Notes: generated by a model not told the origin, from the sequence alone. A stretch of DNA of 64,000 bases from Acidobacteriota bacterium (GCA_028875725.1 JAPPCR010000019.1:134483-198482), one strand, 5' to 3'; positions 1 through 9,261 are shown, counted from the stretch's first letter. Translations and numbers: made by a program.

Positions 1-950
1 AGTTCGCGGTGCCGTCGCTCGCCGCTCTGGACTCGGCCGGCCGGCGTCCGATCGTCGTCGTCAGCCAGCCTGCGCGGCGCGCGGGCCGGGGAAACCGGCT
101 GGTCGAACCGCCCGTTGCCCGTTGGGCGCAGGCGCACGGCGTCGACCTGCTGCAGCCGACGGCGGTGCGGAGTGACGAGTTTCTCGGTCGGCTCGGCGCC
201 ATGGAACTCGACCTTGCGGTGGTCGCCGCCTACGGAAAGATCTTCCCCCGCGGCCTGCTCGAGCTGCCGTCCTGGGGCTGCCTGAACGTCCACGCATCCC
301 TGCTGCCGTCCTGGCGCGGCGCCTCGCCGATCCAGGCCGCGATCGCCGCCGGCGAAACAGTCACGGGAGTGACCACGATGTTCATGGAGGAAGGCCTCGA
401 CACGGGGCCGATTCTGCTGCGCGAAGAGGTGACGATCGGTCCGCTCGAGACAGCCGGCGAGTTGGCGCCACGGCTCGCAGCGACCGGCGGCCGGCTTCTC
501 GTCCATACCCTGGACGGCCTGGAAGCCGGCGATGTCGAACCCCGGCCGCAGTGCGAGGCGGCGGCGAGCTACGCGCCGATGCTCCGGCCGGAGGACGGCG
601 TCGTGGATTGGGACCGGGAAGCCGGCGAGATCGTCTGCCGGGTGCGTGCCTATGAGCCGTGGCCGGGATCCCGCACGTCGCTGCGGGGCGAGGCGATACG
701 GATCGCTGCGGCGCGGCCCGTCGCCTCGTTTGCGGGTCCGGACCGGGGCAACGGTCGGGATCGGCCGGGCGCGTTCCTGGGTTGTCGAGAGGTAGAGGGC
801 ATCGGCCGGGCGGCGGTCGTGCGTTGCGGCGGTTCGTCGGCCCTGGCGCTTGATCGCGTGCAGCGGCCAGGCCGCCGTCCGGTCAGTGGCGTCGACCTGG
901 CGAACGGCCTGCGTTTGACGGTCGGCGAACGCTTCGGGGCGCGGGCGTGA
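1..950 (+). CDS. fmt: methionyl-tRNA formyltransferase (5' end outside window)
   Basis: Formylates Met-tRNAfMet with 10-formyl-tetrahydrofolate in the cytoplasm. The frame is open from base 3 and begins FAVPSLAAL, which is the family's N-terminal motif after a short MxxxFxGTP stretch, so only about 8-10 residues are missing; the GTG at 9 is an internal valine and not the start. The signature NVHASLLPSWRG carries the catalytic Asn and His, and EGLDTGPIL carries the Asp. The C-terminal half matches the tRNA-binding domain in length. The stop overlaps the rsmB start (GTGA), so the two genes are translationally coupled, as in many bacteria. Confidence 0.95.
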   Translation, partial: FAVPSLAALDSAGRRPIVVVSQPARRAGRGNRLVEPPVARWAQAHGVDLLQPTAVRSDEFLGRLGAMELDLAVVAAYGKIFPRGLLELPSWGCLNVHASLLPSWRGASPIQAAIAAGETVTGVTTMFMEEGLDTGPILLREEVTIGPLETAGELAPRLAATGGRLLVHTLDGLEAGDVEPRPQCEAAASYAPMLRPEDGVVDWDREAGEIVCRVRAYEPWPGSRTSLRGEAIRIAAARPVASFAGPDRGNGRDRPGAFLGCREVEGIGRAAVVRCGGSSALALDRVQRPGRRPVSGVDLANGLRLTVGERFGARA

Positions 951-2353
951 CCCGTCGACGACCGATTCGGAACCTGGGTGCCGGTCCGAACTGGCGCCGC
1001 CGCCGGCCCGAGGCGCCCCTCACTGCCCACGCCAAGGTGAGGGAGTCGGCCGCCTTCGTTCTCGAGCGGACGCTCGAGTCCAGGGCGCCCGCTTCGACCT
1101 TCCTCGACGGTGCGCTCGAGCGCTGCGATCCGCGGGACCACGGTCTGTTGCGGGAACTCGTGCTGGGAACGCTGCGCTGGCTGCGCTTCATCGACCATGT
1201 GCTCGTGTCCGCCTCGGGAAGGCCGCTTTCCCGGATCCAGCGTGCTCTGCTGGCTCCGCTGAGGATCGCCGTTTACCAGCTCTTCTTCCTGGATCGCGTC
1301 CCCGCCCACGCGGCGGTCAACGAGGCGGTGGAGCAGGCGACGGGCCGCACCCATGCGGGCGGCGCCAGCTTCGTCAACGGCGTGCTGCGGCGGATCGCCC
1401 GTTCGGCGCACCGTGACGCCTGGCCGGTCGAAGCGGACGATCCGGCCGTCCGGCTCGGCATCCTGCACTCTCACCCGGATCTGCTGGTCGAGCGCTGGCT
1501 TCGCACGTATGGCGAGACCCGGACCATCGCCATCCTGACCGCGAACAACCGCCCGAAGCCGCTGCATCTGCTCGCGTTCCGCGATAGAGGCGGCCGCGCC
1601 TTGCTGGCGGAGCAGTTGATCGACGACGACGTGGGCGTCGAGCCATCGGTGCTGGCGCCGCACTGCCTCACGGTCCAGTGGGGCAACCCGCTGTTTTCGG
1701 AGGCCTACCGGCGTGGCGCCTTCTACGTGCAGGACGAGGCGAGTCAGTTGGCGGCGCTCGTGCCTCCGCCGGCGCCCCGGGAACGGGTGCTCGACATCGC
1801 CGCGGCGCCGGGCGGCAAGACGTTCGCGTTGCTGGCGGAGCAGCCGGATGCTCGGTGCGTGGCGAGCGACGTGTCGCTCAGGCGCCTGCAAACGATGCGC
1901 CTCAACGCCGCGCGCCTGGACCTGACGCCTTTGCTCTGCGCCGCGGACGGTGCCGCCCTTCCGTTTCGTGACCGCTTCGATCGCGTCGTCGTCGACCTGC
2001 CCTGCACCGGTACGGGCACCCTGCGCAAGCACCCCGAACTCAAGTGGCGGATCAGCAGGGCCGAGATCGAGCGCCTCGCGGAGCAGGCCCGCTCGCTGGT
2101 CGGCGGCGCGGCCGCTTGCGTGCGGCCGGGCGGTTTGCTGGTCGTTCTCACCTGTTCGATCGAACCCGAGGAGAACGAGGACGTTGTGGCGGCCTTCCTG
2201 GGGTCACGGTCCGACTTCAGTCGGCGGGATCTGAGCGCCGACCTGCGCAGGCCCGCCGCCGATCACGTCGAGGCGCCCGGTCTGTGGCGGATGCTCCCGG
2301 CCGAAGGTCACGACGGCTTCACGGTCCAGGCCCTCCGACGCACGGCCGGCTGA
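947..2353 (+). CDS. rsmB: 16S rRNA (cytosine-5)-methyltransferase RsmB/Sun
   Basis: SAM-dependent rRNA m5C methyltransferase, 468 residues. Residues about 25-165 look like the NusB-type RNA-binding domain. The Rossmann methyltransferase domain has DIAAAPGGKT near residue 281. Both catalytic cysteines are visible: PCTGTGT near 351 (product release) and LTCSIEPEE near 402 (nucleophile). It starts at GTG, overlapping the fmt stop by 4 bp. Length and motif order fit RsmB better than RsmF or NSUN-type enzymes, which lack the NusB-like part. Confidence 0.93.
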   Translation: MTRRRPIRNLGAGPNWRRRRPEAPLTAHAKVRESAAFVLERTLESRAPASTFLDGALERCDPRDHGLLRELVLGTLRWLRFIDHVLVSASGRPLSRIQRALLAPLRIAVYQLFFLDRVPAHAAVNEAVEQATGRTHAGGASFVNGVLRRIARSAHRDAWPVEADDPAVRLGILHSHPDLLVERWLRTYGETRTIAILTANNRPKPLHLLAFRDRGGRALLAEQLIDDDVGVEPSVLAPHCLTVQWGNPLFSEAYRRGAFYVQDEASQLAALVPPPAPRERVLDIAAAPGGKTFALLAEQPDARCVASDVSLRRLQTMRLNAARLDLTPLLCAADGAALPFRDRFDRVVVDLPCTGTGTLRKHPELKWRISRAEIERLAEQARSLVGGAAACVRPGGLLVVLTCSIEPEENEDVVAAFLGSRSDFSRRDLSADLRRPAADHVEAPGLWRMLPAEGHDGFTVQALRRTAG

Positions 2354-2679
2354 TGGAGCCTCCGGGCGGGCGCCGACACTCGCCGACGTCGCCCGCCGGG
2401 TCAGGGACGACCGGGAATATATGTAGACATTGACATTTCCGGCAGTTCTGCCGTAGATTGTCAGGGCTTCGTGAGGTTCACGAGCAAAACAGCCGAGCAT
2501 ACCCGAAGATGAAATGGAGCACCAGAAGCCAGGCGGCGGAGATGCCTGCCGGGAACGCTGCGTCCACCTGGCTTCCGGTCCACCAGTAGCAACTCCGGAG
2601 TGGCTCAGGTAGCCCGTGATCCCAGGCGAGTTCCATGGGGGCTCGCCACCCGTAATCGAAACTTGGAGGAGTACGTTCC
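2354..2679. other. 326-bp intergenic leader region of the HU gene
   Basis: No convincing gene. It holds a sigma70-type promoter at 2430-2459 and then a leader of about 215 nt before the HU start. Near the predicted transcript 5' end is a small stem CGTGA-ggt-TCACG (2470-2482). The leader is more AT-rich around 2410-2470 than its surroundings, as expected for a promoter. Confidence 0.6.
2430..2459 (+). promoter_or_regulatory. sigma70-like promoter of the HU gene
   Basis: TTGACA (2430-2435), an 18-bp spacer, then TAGATT (2454-2459). The spacer contains the dyad GGCAGttCTGCC (2441-2452), placed like an operator between -35 and -10. Predicted transcription start is near 2466. Confidence 0.65.
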
Positions 2680-2955
2680 ATGGCCGGAAAGGCAGACATC
2701 GTAGACGCCGTCGCCGAGGGCGCGGGTCTCAGCAAGAAGCAGGCGGCGGATGCCGTCCAGTCCCTGATTGACAGCATCTCGAGCCATCTGCAGAAGGGCG
2801 ATCGCGTGCAGATTCCGGGCCTCGGGAGTTTCTCCGTGTCCCACCGCGCCGCTCGCGCCGGGCGCAACCCGAAGACGGGCGAGTCGCTCATGATCGCGGC
2901 CAGCAACGGCGTTCGGTTCAAGGTCAGCCGTCCGCTGAAGGACGCGCTCAACTAA
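2680..2955 (+). CDS. hup: HU family DNA-binding protein
   Basis: Histone-like nucleoid protein of 91 residues, the standard HU length. N-terminal dimerisation helices (KADIVDAVAEGAGLSKKQA) are followed by the conserved GLGSF turn near residue 48 and the DNA-intercalating arm containing RNPKTGE. The Shine-Dalgarno GGAGGA (2665-2670) lies 9 nt before the ATG and fixes the start. It stands alone behind its own promoter and is followed by two GC-rich hairpins. HU cannot be separated from an IHF-like paralogue by sequence alone, but the arm is HU-like. Confidence 0.95.
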   Translation: MAGKADIVDAVAEGAGLSKKQAADAVQSLIDSISSHLQKGDRVQIPGLGSFSVSHRAARAGRNPKTGESLMIAASNGVRFKVSRPLKDALN

Positions 2956-2963
2956 GCACTCAT

Positions 2964-3037
2964 GTTCGGCTGGGCGGTCGACTGGCCGCATCAGCCGAAC
3001 AAGAGTGCGTGACCCCGTGCGACCGCGGTCGCACGGG
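2964..3037 (+). terminator. paired GC-rich hairpins between hup and the convergent glycosyltransferase
   Basis: First hairpin: GTTCGGCTG (2964-2972) pairs with CAGCCGAAC (2992-3000), with a nested GCGG/CCGC stem inside. Second: a perfect 24-bp palindrome at 3014-3037 centred on CGCG. Neither is followed by a T-run, so rho-independent termination is plausible but unproven. The position between convergent genes fits a bidirectional terminator. Confidence 0.5.
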
Positions 3038-3079
3038 CACTAAGCGCCCAGCGGCTCTGGCCGCCTCTACCTCCCGGCG

Positions 3080-3763
3080 CTAGCGCACCAGGGGGTAGAG
3101 GCCCGCCAGCCGTGCCGGTTTGACGCCGGCGGCGAACAGCGACCAGATCAGCCAGTTCGTCACCACGGTCCGAACGACGCCTCGCTCGGCGAAGCGTCGG
3201 GATGAAGTGGTCGCGCGTTGCTCCACGACCGAGATCGGTCCCTGTCGGCGGAGGCGGCCGATGAAGTCGAGATCCTCGAGGATCGGCAGGTCGGAGAAAC
3301 CGCCGCAGGCGAGGTACGCGGCTGTCGTAGCGAACTGAGCCTGGTCGCCGAGCGGGGTACGCAGCCAGCGGGTTCGGATGTCGATCAGGACCCGGCCCCG
3401 CCGTAGCAGCGGCGGTGCCGCTTCGAAGTCGATCAGGAAGCCCCCGCCTGCCGCGCCGGAGTCCACCGCGCGTTCTATCCCGGCTCGCGCGGTCGGCGGC
3501 AGCCGCGTGTCGGCGTGGAGGAACAGCAGCACGTCGGCTCCGGCCCGGATTGCCCGGCTGGCGCCGGTTCGCAGTTGGAGTCCGCGCCCGGCGCGCGGCA
3601 CGGTCTCGACCCGGGCGCCCGCGGCGGAGGCCAGTTCCGCGGTGCGATCCCGGCTGCCGCCGTCGACCACGATGAGATCGTCGCAGTGGGCCCGCGCCGC
3701 GGCGATGGCGGTCCGGACCCGCGCCGCTTCTTCGAGCACCGGCATGACGATCGCGAGGCGCAT
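3080..3763 (-). CDS. family 2 glycosyltransferase (TIGR04283-like)
   Basis: 227-residue GT-A glycosyltransferase. It begins MRLAIVMPVLEEA, has the nucleotide-sugar motif DDLIVVDGGSRDRT near residues 28-41, and LFLHADTRLP in the DxD-equivalent position. The compact size and the GDQAQFATTAAYLACGGF block match the group called rSAM/selenodomain-associated transferase 2; acceptor and product are unknown. It is divergent from moaC with only 27 bp between the starts, so both promoters must be short or overlap coding sequence. Confidence 0.8.
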   Translation of the reverse strand: MRLAIVMPVLEEAARVRTAIAAARAHCDDLIVVDGGSRDRTAELASAAGARVETVPRAGRGLQLRTGASRAIRAGADVLLFLHADTRLPPTARAGIERAVDSGAAGGGFLIDFEAAPPLLRRGRVLIDIRTRWLRTPLGDQAQFATTAAYLACGGFSDLPILEDLDFIGRLRRQGPISVVEQRATTSSRRFAERGVVRTVVTNWLIWSLFAAGVKPARLAGLYPLVR

Positions 3764-3790
3764 TCCGGGCTGTTAGGTTAGCGAGTTGCG

Positions 3791-4270
3791 ATGAGTGCCG
3801 AGACTTTCAGCCACCTCGACCGCGGAGGGCGGGCTGCCATGGTCGACGTCTCCGCCAAGGAAGTGACGCGGCGTGTGGCCGAGGCGTCCTGCCGTGTACT
3901 GCTGTCGGCACAGACGGTCGAGCGGCTGGAGAATCTGCCCAAGGGCGACGCCGTGACCGTGGCCCGGATCGCTGGCGTTCAGGCCGCGAAGGGCACGGCG
4001 ACCTGGATTCCCCTGGCCCATCCTCTGGCGCTCGATCAGGTCGAGGTGGAGATCGAACCCGCGGAGGGCGGCGTCACGATCCGTAGCCGGGTCGTTGCGA
4101 CGGCTCGCACGGGCGCCGAGATGGAGGCTCTTACGGCGTGCGCCGCGGCGGCTCTCGCCCTCTACGACATGGTCAAGTCGGTCGAACGCGGCGCGGTCAT
4201 CACGGATCTTCTTCTCGAAGCGAAGAGCGGGGGCCTGCGCGGCGACTACCGTCGCGGGTCTGGCTCCTAG
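3791..4270 (+). CDS. moaC: cyclic pyranopterin monophosphate synthase MoaC
   Basis: Converts the MoaA product to cyclic pyranopterin monophosphate in molybdenum cofactor synthesis. At 159 residues it is full length. Family motifs are AAMVDVSAKEVTRR, IPLAHPL and MEALTACAAAALALYDMVK. The Asp and Lys equivalent to E. coli Asp128 and Lys131 are kept in YDMVK, and KSGGLRGDY closes the protein. No other moa gene is in the window. namZ begins 12 nt downstream, so the two are probably co-transcribed without an obvious functional link. Confidence 0.93.
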   Translation: MSAETFSHLDRGGRAAMVDVSAKEVTRRVAEASCRVLLSAQTVERLENLPKGDAVTVARIAGVQAAKGTATWIPLAHPLALDQVEVEIEPAEGGVTIRSRVVATARTGAEMEALTACAAAALALYDMVKSVERGAVITDLLLEAKSGGLRGDYRRGSGS

Positions 4271-4282
4271 CCTCCGGCGATC

Positions 4283-5467
4283 ATGCCGATCCTGTCCGGC
4301 CTCGACCGCCTGCTCGACGACGCCGGCCGCATCAAGGGCCGGCGCTACGCGCTTCTGTGCCACCAGGCCTCGCTGAGTCTGCGCGGCGTCCACGCTCATG
4401 TCGCGCTGGACGCGGTGCAGCCGGCGGTCACGCTCCTGGGACCCGAGCACGGCTTCTACGGTGTCGAACAGGACATGGTCGCGTCCGCGGACGAACGCGA
4501 TCCGTGGACCGGCCGTCCCGTGGTCTCGCTGTACGGCGGTGAGGCCGGCAGCCTCCAGCCGCGGCCGGGCGTCTTCGAAGGCTGCGACCTGGTCGTGATC
4601 GACCTTCAGGACGTGGGCGCGCGCTACTACACGTTCGCGGCCACCGCGGTGTGGGCGGCTGAGGCGGCGCTCCTGGCCGGCTGCGAGGTGTGGATCCTCG
4701 ATCGCCCCAATCCGCTCGGCGGCCTGGAAGTGGAGGGCAACCTCCTGGATCTCGACTTCACCTCCTTTGTCGGCGCCTTCCGGATGCCGCAACGGCACGG
4801 TCTCACGCTGGCGGAGCTCCTCCTGCTGGAGGGCCGCCGGCGAGGTTGGAACAGCGGCTCGCTGACGGTGTTCAAGGTCGAGGGCTGGCGCCGGCGGCAG
4901 GCGTGGCGGGACGTCGGCTGGCCCTGGACAGCACCTTCGCCCAACATGCCGACGCCGGAGACGGCGCATCTCTACCCGGGCCTGTGCCTGTTCGAGGCGA
5001 CCACGATCTCGGAGGGGCGGGGAACCACGAGGCCGTTCCAGCTCCTGGGCGTCCCCGGCGCCGCCGCACCCGCGCTCGCCGGCCGATGCGGGGAGCGCCT
5101 GGCGGCCGCCGGGCTCGCCGGGGTCTCCGTGGTGCCGGCGATGTTCAGACCTCAGTTCCAGAAGCACGCCGGCTCCGTCTGCGCCGGAGTCGAGCTGCGG
5201 CTCGAGGACGCGGGCCTGCTGCGGCCGGTGCGGCTGGGCTTCGAGTTGCTGCTGGCCTTTCGCGACGTTCTCGGGACCGACTTCGGTTGGCGGCGCGAGC
5301 CCTACGAGTTCGTCGCCGACACGCCGGCGGTCGATCTCCTGGCGGGCACGGATCGCTTCCGGACCGGTCTCGACGACGGAGATGAGATCGAAGGTTGGTA
5401 TGCCTCCTGGGAGGAGGATCAACGAGAGTTCCGGGCCGAGTGCGATTCGGTCTTGCTGTACTCCTGA
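4283..5467 (+). CDS. namZ: DUF1343 protein, exo-beta-N-acetylmuramidase NamZ family
   Basis: 394 residues. Family motifs occur in order: LLCHQASLS, LLGPEHGFYG (about 52-61), DLQDVGARYYTF (about 107-118), DRPNPLGG and PSPNMPTPETAHLYPG. Characterised members release terminal MurNAc from peptidoglycan fragments, which suggests cell-wall recycling. No signal peptide is visible, whereas many homologues are exported, so this copy may be cytoplasmic. It lies between moaC and serA, 23 nt before serA, in a run of closely spaced plus-strand genes. Confidence 0.85.
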   Translation: MPILSGLDRLLDDAGRIKGRRYALLCHQASLSLRGVHAHVALDAVQPAVTLLGPEHGFYGVEQDMVASADERDPWTGRPVVSLYGGEAGSLQPRPGVFEGCDLVVIDLQDVGARYYTFAATAVWAAEAALLAGCEVWILDRPNPLGGLEVEGNLLDLDFTSFVGAFRMPQRHGLTLAELLLLEGRRRGWNSGSLTVFKVEGWRRRQAWRDVGWPWTAPSPNMPTPETAHLYPGLCLFEATTISEGRGTTRPFQLLGVPGAAAPALAGRCGERLAAAGLAGVSVVPAMFRPQFQKHAGSVCAGVELRLEDAGLLRPVRLGFELLLAFRDVLGTDFGWRREPYEFVADTPAVDLLAGTDRFRTGLDDGDEIEGWYASWEEDQREFRAECDSVLLYS

Positions 5468-5490
5468 AGCGCTGCAACAATCCGCTTCCG

Positions 5491-7098
5491 ATGCAGCGGG
5501 TTCTGATTGCCGATTCGCTGGCGCCGGCGGGCGTCGAAGTTCTGCGCGAGAGCGCCGACGTCGACGAGCTGCGGGACGCGGACAGGCCGCGCCTGGCCGA
5601 CTTGATCGCGGACTACGACGCCGTCATCGTGCGTAGCGGAACGCAGATCACGCGCGAGGTGCTGGAGGGCGGCGATCGACTCAAGGTCGTGGGCCGCGCC
5701 GGGGTCGGCGTCGACAACATCGACATCGCCGCCGCGACGCAGCGTGGCGTGCTGGTCATCAACGCGCCGACGGCGAACTCGCTCTCGGCTACCGAGCACA
5801 CCTTCGCCCTGCTGCTGGCGCTGGCGCGACGGATTCCCTCCGCCGACGCGTCGCTGAAGGCGGAGCGCTGGGAGCGCAAGAACCACGTTGGCAGCGAGTT
5901 GCAGGGCAAGACGCTGGGCGTGATCGGCTTCGGTCAGATCGGCCAGCGGGTGGCGACCCGTGCCCGGGCCTTCGAGATGGAAACGCTCGCCTACGACCCC
6001 TTTCTGCAGGCGGAGGTCGCGCGCCGTCTCGATGTCGAGCCGGCGGCACTGGACGACCTGCTGGCACGGTCCGATTTCATCACCTTCCACACCCCGCTCA
6101 CCGACCAGACCAGGAACATGCTCGACGAGTCGCGGATTGCCCTGATGAAGGACGGCGCGGCGGTCATCAATGTGGGCCGCGGCGGTGTGGTCGACGCCGA
6201 GGCCCTGCTCGCCGCGCTCGAGTCCGGCAAGCTCTCGGGGGCGGGCCTGGACGTCTTCCCGGAGGAGCCGCCGACGGACTACCGGCTCGCCGCTCACCCG
6301 AAGGTGGTGGCCACGCCGCACATCGGCGCCCAGACCACCGAGGCGCAGGAGCGCATCGCCACGGAGACCGCCCGCATGGTGCTTGCCGCGCTCGGCGGCT
6401 CGCTCGCGGTGTCGGCGGTGAACCTGCCGTTCCGTTCCTCGGGTTCTCGAGGAGAACCCTTCCTTCGGTTGGGCGAACAACTCGGCCGGCTGTCCGCGCT
6501 CGCCCTCGGCGGCAGCCTGCGGCGGGTTCAGGTCGATCTCTGGGGCATCGACAGCGAACTGCGGAAGTCGGTTGCCGTCGCGGCGCTCAAGGGCGCCCTG
6601 ATCCCGTCCTGCGGCGAGGGAGTGAACTACGTCAACGCCGAGCGGATGGCCGCCGACCGCCGGGTCGAACTCGTGCAGGCCACCCACAGCGACCGGGCCG
6701 CCTACGCTCACCTGGTGCGGGTGCGGGCAGTCGGCGCTGAACCCGCAGCCGGAGCGTGGACGGCCGACGGCGTGGCCGAGGTGTCCGGCACGACCTATCG
6801 CCACGGAGAGATCCACGGCGACCTGCGGGTCGTCTCCTTCGGCGGGTTCAGGATGGAGTTCAAGCCGCGGGGCCTGCTGCTCGTCGTCCGCAACCGGGAC
6901 GTACCCGGCTTCGTCGGTCGCCTTGGCACGCTTCTCGGCGACGACGGGATCAACATCGCCGACATCCACCTGGCCCGCGAGCCCGGGGGGCACGCCCTGG
7001 CCGTTCTGCGGCTCGATCAGCCGCCGGACGACGACTGCCTGACGGCGCTCCTGGCCCTGGACGAGTCGATCTCGGTCGACCTCTTCGACCTCTCCTGA
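5491..7098 (+). CDS. serA: D-3-phosphoglycerate dehydrogenase, long form
   Basis: First step of serine synthesis, oxidising 3-phosphoglycerate with NAD. The start at 5491 gives the expected N-terminus MQRVLIADSLAPAG; upstream extensions run into namZ coding sequence. 535 residues: catalytic and NAD domains (GVIGFGQIGQ near 142-151, NVGRGGVVD, PHIGAQTTEAQ), then the ASB intervening domain and a C-terminal ACT domain (FVGRLGTLLGDDGINIADIHL) expected to bind an effector such as serine. This is the Mycobacterium/Bacillus-type long enzyme. Confidence 0.95.
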   Translation: MQRVLIADSLAPAGVEVLRESADVDELRDADRPRLADLIADYDAVIVRSGTQITREVLEGGDRLKVVGRAGVGVDNIDIAAATQRGVLVINAPTANSLSATEHTFALLLALARRIPSADASLKAERWERKNHVGSELQGKTLGVIGFGQIGQRVATRARAFEMETLAYDPFLQAEVARRLDVEPAALDDLLARSDFITFHTPLTDQTRNMLDESRIALMKDGAAVINVGRGGVVDAEALLAALESGKLSGAGLDVFPEEPPTDYRLAAHPKVVATPHIGAQTTEAQERIATETARMVLAALGGSLAVSAVNLPFRSSGSRGEPFLRLGEQLGRLSALALGGSLRRVQVDLWGIDSELRKSVAVAALKGALIPSCGEGVNYVNAERMAADRRVELVQATHSDRAAYAHLVRVRAVGAEPAAGAWTADGVAEVSGTTYRHGEIHGDLRVVSFGGFRMEFKPRGLLLVVRNRDVPGFVGRLGTLLGDDGINIADIHLAREPGGHALAVLRLDQPPDDDCLTALLALDESISVDLFDLS

Positions 7099-7133
7099 CG
7101 AGGCCGGCCCGGTCCCATCAGCCCACGAAACCG

Positions 7134-7823
7134 TCAGCCCATGAGAAACGCCGCAATGCCGGCGTCCCTCAGGCGTTGGAGCACGTCGTCGGCCGCTTGC
7201 CTGCGTTTGCGCTCGATCTGGACGCGGTGCACTCCTCGCCCTCTCGTAACCTTTACGTTGTCGAGGTCCAGTTCGCGGCGGAGGCGCTGGGCCAGCGCCA
7301 CGGCGCTGCTGCGCTCCCGGAAGGCGCCGGCCTGAATGGTGAAGCCGCTGCCGCGGTTCCGGTCCGCCCTGGCTTCGCGCCCGCCGCGAGCCGGGTAGGA
7401 GATCGGCAGTCGCCGCTTCTTCGGCGGGAGCCGCACGACCTTGATACGGACGTTCGCCAGTCCCTGGCCGAACATGTCGAGCCGTCTGGCGGCGCCCACG
7501 GAGAGATCGATGATCCGGCCCTTGATGAAGGGGCCGCGGTCGTTGATCGGTACCCTGAGCTTCTTGCCGTTGTCGCGGTTCTTCACCTGGACCACCGTGC
7601 CGAGCGGCAACTGCTTGTGGGCGGCCGAGATGCGGTTCATGTCGTAGATCTCGCCGCTGGCCGTCGCCCGGCCGTGAAACTTGGCGCCGTACCACGACGC
7701 CAGTCCTTTCTGTGTGGTTCCGCGGTTCGGCGACTCGAGGCGGGTGGTCGTGGCGCAGCCGGCCAGCAGACCGACGGCGAGGACGGCGGCAAGCGCTGCC
7801 GGAAGCGGACGCGGCCCGTACAT
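7134..7823 (-). CDS. rlpA: RlpA-like septal ring lytic transglycosylase lipoprotein with SPOR domain
   Basis: 229 residues. The signal peptide ends in the lipobox LLAGC (Cys about 22), so it is probably outer-membrane anchored. The double-psi beta-barrel runs from GLASWYGAKFHGR to NDRGPFIKGRIIDLS, including the catalytic His/Asp region. A Lys/Arg-rich linker is followed by a SPOR domain (FTIQAGAFRERSSAVALAQRL), which binds denuded septal glycan. It lies 7 nt downstream of purB, so it is probably translated from the purB message. Confidence 0.9.
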   Translation of the reverse strand: MYGPRPLPAALAAVLAVGLLAGCATTTRLESPNRGTTQKGLASWYGAKFHGRATASGEIYDMNRISAAHKQLPLGTVVQVKNRDNGKKLRVPINDRGPFIKGRIIDLSVGAARRLDMFGQGLANVRIKVVRLPPKKRRLPISYPARGGREARADRNRGSGFTIQAGAFRERSSAVALAQRLRRELDLDNVKVTRGRGVHRVQIERKRRQAADDVLQRLRDAGIAAFLMG

Positions 7824-7830
7824 CGGGCGG

Positions 7831-9261
7831 CTACACCCTCGGCGCCTCGACCGCCGCGGCCCGGTGCTGCGCCAACGCCGGTTCGACGGCCTCGGTCAGA
7901 AAGTCGTCCACCTGCTGCGCGGAGCGGCCGGTAAAGGAATCCGCGTCGACCAGTGACTCGAGTTCGTCCTGTCCGAGCGCGAAGGCCGGGTCGCCCGCGA
8001 TCAGGTCGATCAGCGGGTTCGGCTCGCCCGCGGAAACCCGCGCATAGGCCTCGAGACTGTGCCGGCGGATGCGCTCGTGAAGTTCCTGGCGGTCGCCGCC
8101 GCGCAGCGACGCCTCCATCAGGAAGGTCTCGGTGGCCATGAAGGGGAGCTCCCGCCTCACCCGAGCTGCGGTTGCCGCCTCGTTGACCCGCAGCCCCTGC
8201 GCGATGTTCGCGGCCAGGAGCAGCACGGCATCGACGGTCAGGAAGCAGTCGGTCAGCACCAGGCGGCGGTTCGCCGAGTCGTCGAGGCTGCGCTCCAGCC
8301 ACTGGGTACCGGCGTTCAGCGCCCCGTGCAGCGAGTCGCTCATGACCCGCCGCGACAGCGAGCACATGCGTTCCGCCCGCACCGGGTTGCGCTTGTACGC
8401 CATCGCCGAGGAACCGACCTGGTTCTCGTCGAAGGGCTCGGACAGCTCGCCGACGCCCTGCAGCAACCGCAGGTCGCTGCCGAACTTGTGGCAGCTCTCC
8501 GCGGTGCCGGACAGCGTGTGCAGCACCTGGCTGTCCTGCTTGCGCGGGTAGGTCTGGCCGGTGATCCGCCAGCTCGCCTCGAAGCCCAGCGCCGAGGCCA
8601 CCCGGGCGTCGAGTTCGCGGACCTTGCCGTGGTCGCCGGCGAACAGGGTCAGGAACGAGGCCTGCGTGCCCGTCGTGCCCTTGGCGCCCCGGCAGCGCAG
8701 CCGGTCGCGGCGGTCCGCCACTTCCTCGAGGTCGGTCAGGAAGTCCTGGAGCCAGAGGCAGGCGCGCTTGCCCAGTGTCGTCAACTGGGCCGACTGGAAG
8801 TGGGTGTAGGCGAGCGCAGTCGTGCCGCGCTCCCGCCGGGCGAAGCCGGCCAGTTCGGCGACCGTGGCGGCCAGCCTGCCCGCGACCAGGTCGAGCGCTT
8901 CGCGAACGATCAGCACGTCCGTGTTGTCCGTGATGAACGCCGACGTCGCGCCCAGGTGCAGAATGCTGCCGGCGTCGCCGCTGACCTCGGCGAAGTGCCG
9001 GAGATGGGCCACCACGTCGTGGCGCGTTTCCCGCTCGAGTCTTGCGACCCGTTCAAGGTCCAGGTCGTCCGCGTGCTGGCGCAGCGAGTCGAGTTGCCCT
9101 TCGCTGATCGGCAGCCCTAGGGCCGCCTGGTTCTCGGCCAGGCAGATCCAGAGCCGTCGCCAGGTCCGGAACCTGTGTCGGGCCGAAAACAGCCGCGCCA
9201 TCTCGGCGCTCGCGTAGCGCTCGTGAAGAGGGTTCTGCGGCGCTTCCCGGGCTTCGGCCAT
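7831..9261 (-). CDS. purB: adenylosuccinate lyase
   Basis: Cleaves adenylosuccinate and SAICAR in purine synthesis. 476 residues of the fumarase/aspartase superfamily. The signature loop GSSAMAYKRNPVRAERM carries the catalytic serine; LHLGATSAFITDN and THFQSAQLTTLGKR are the other conserved substrate regions. It starts at ATG 9261, 86 bp after the argF stop, and is followed by rlpA after 7 nt. Confidence 0.95.
   Translation of the reverse strand: MAEAREAPQNPLHERYASAEMARLFSARHRFRTWRRLWICLAENQAALGLPISEGQLDSLRQHADDLDLERVARLERETRHDVVAHLRHFAEVSGDAGSILHLGATSAFITDNTDVLIVREALDLVAGRLAATVAELAGFARRERGTTALAYTHFQSAQLTTLGKRACLWLQDFLTDLEEVADRRDRLRCRGAKGTTGTQASFLTLFAGDHGKVRELDARVASALGFEASWRITGQTYPRKQDSQVLHTLSGTAESCHKFGSDLRLLQGVGELSEPFDENQVGSSAMAYKRNPVRAERMCSLSRRVMSDSLHGALNAGTQWLERSLDDSANRRLVLTDCFLTVDAVLLLAANIAQGLRVNEAATAARVRRELPFMATETFLMEASLRGGDRQELHERIRRHSLEAYARVSAGEPNPLIDLIAGDPAFALGQDELESLVDADSFTGRSAQQVDDFLTEAVEPALAQHRAAAVEAPRV

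Noticed and set aside
3773..7695. Long minus-strand open frames opposite namZ and serA
   Set aside because: Both are antisense to confidently identified genes, have no recognisable domains, and show the same GC-driven shadow composition.
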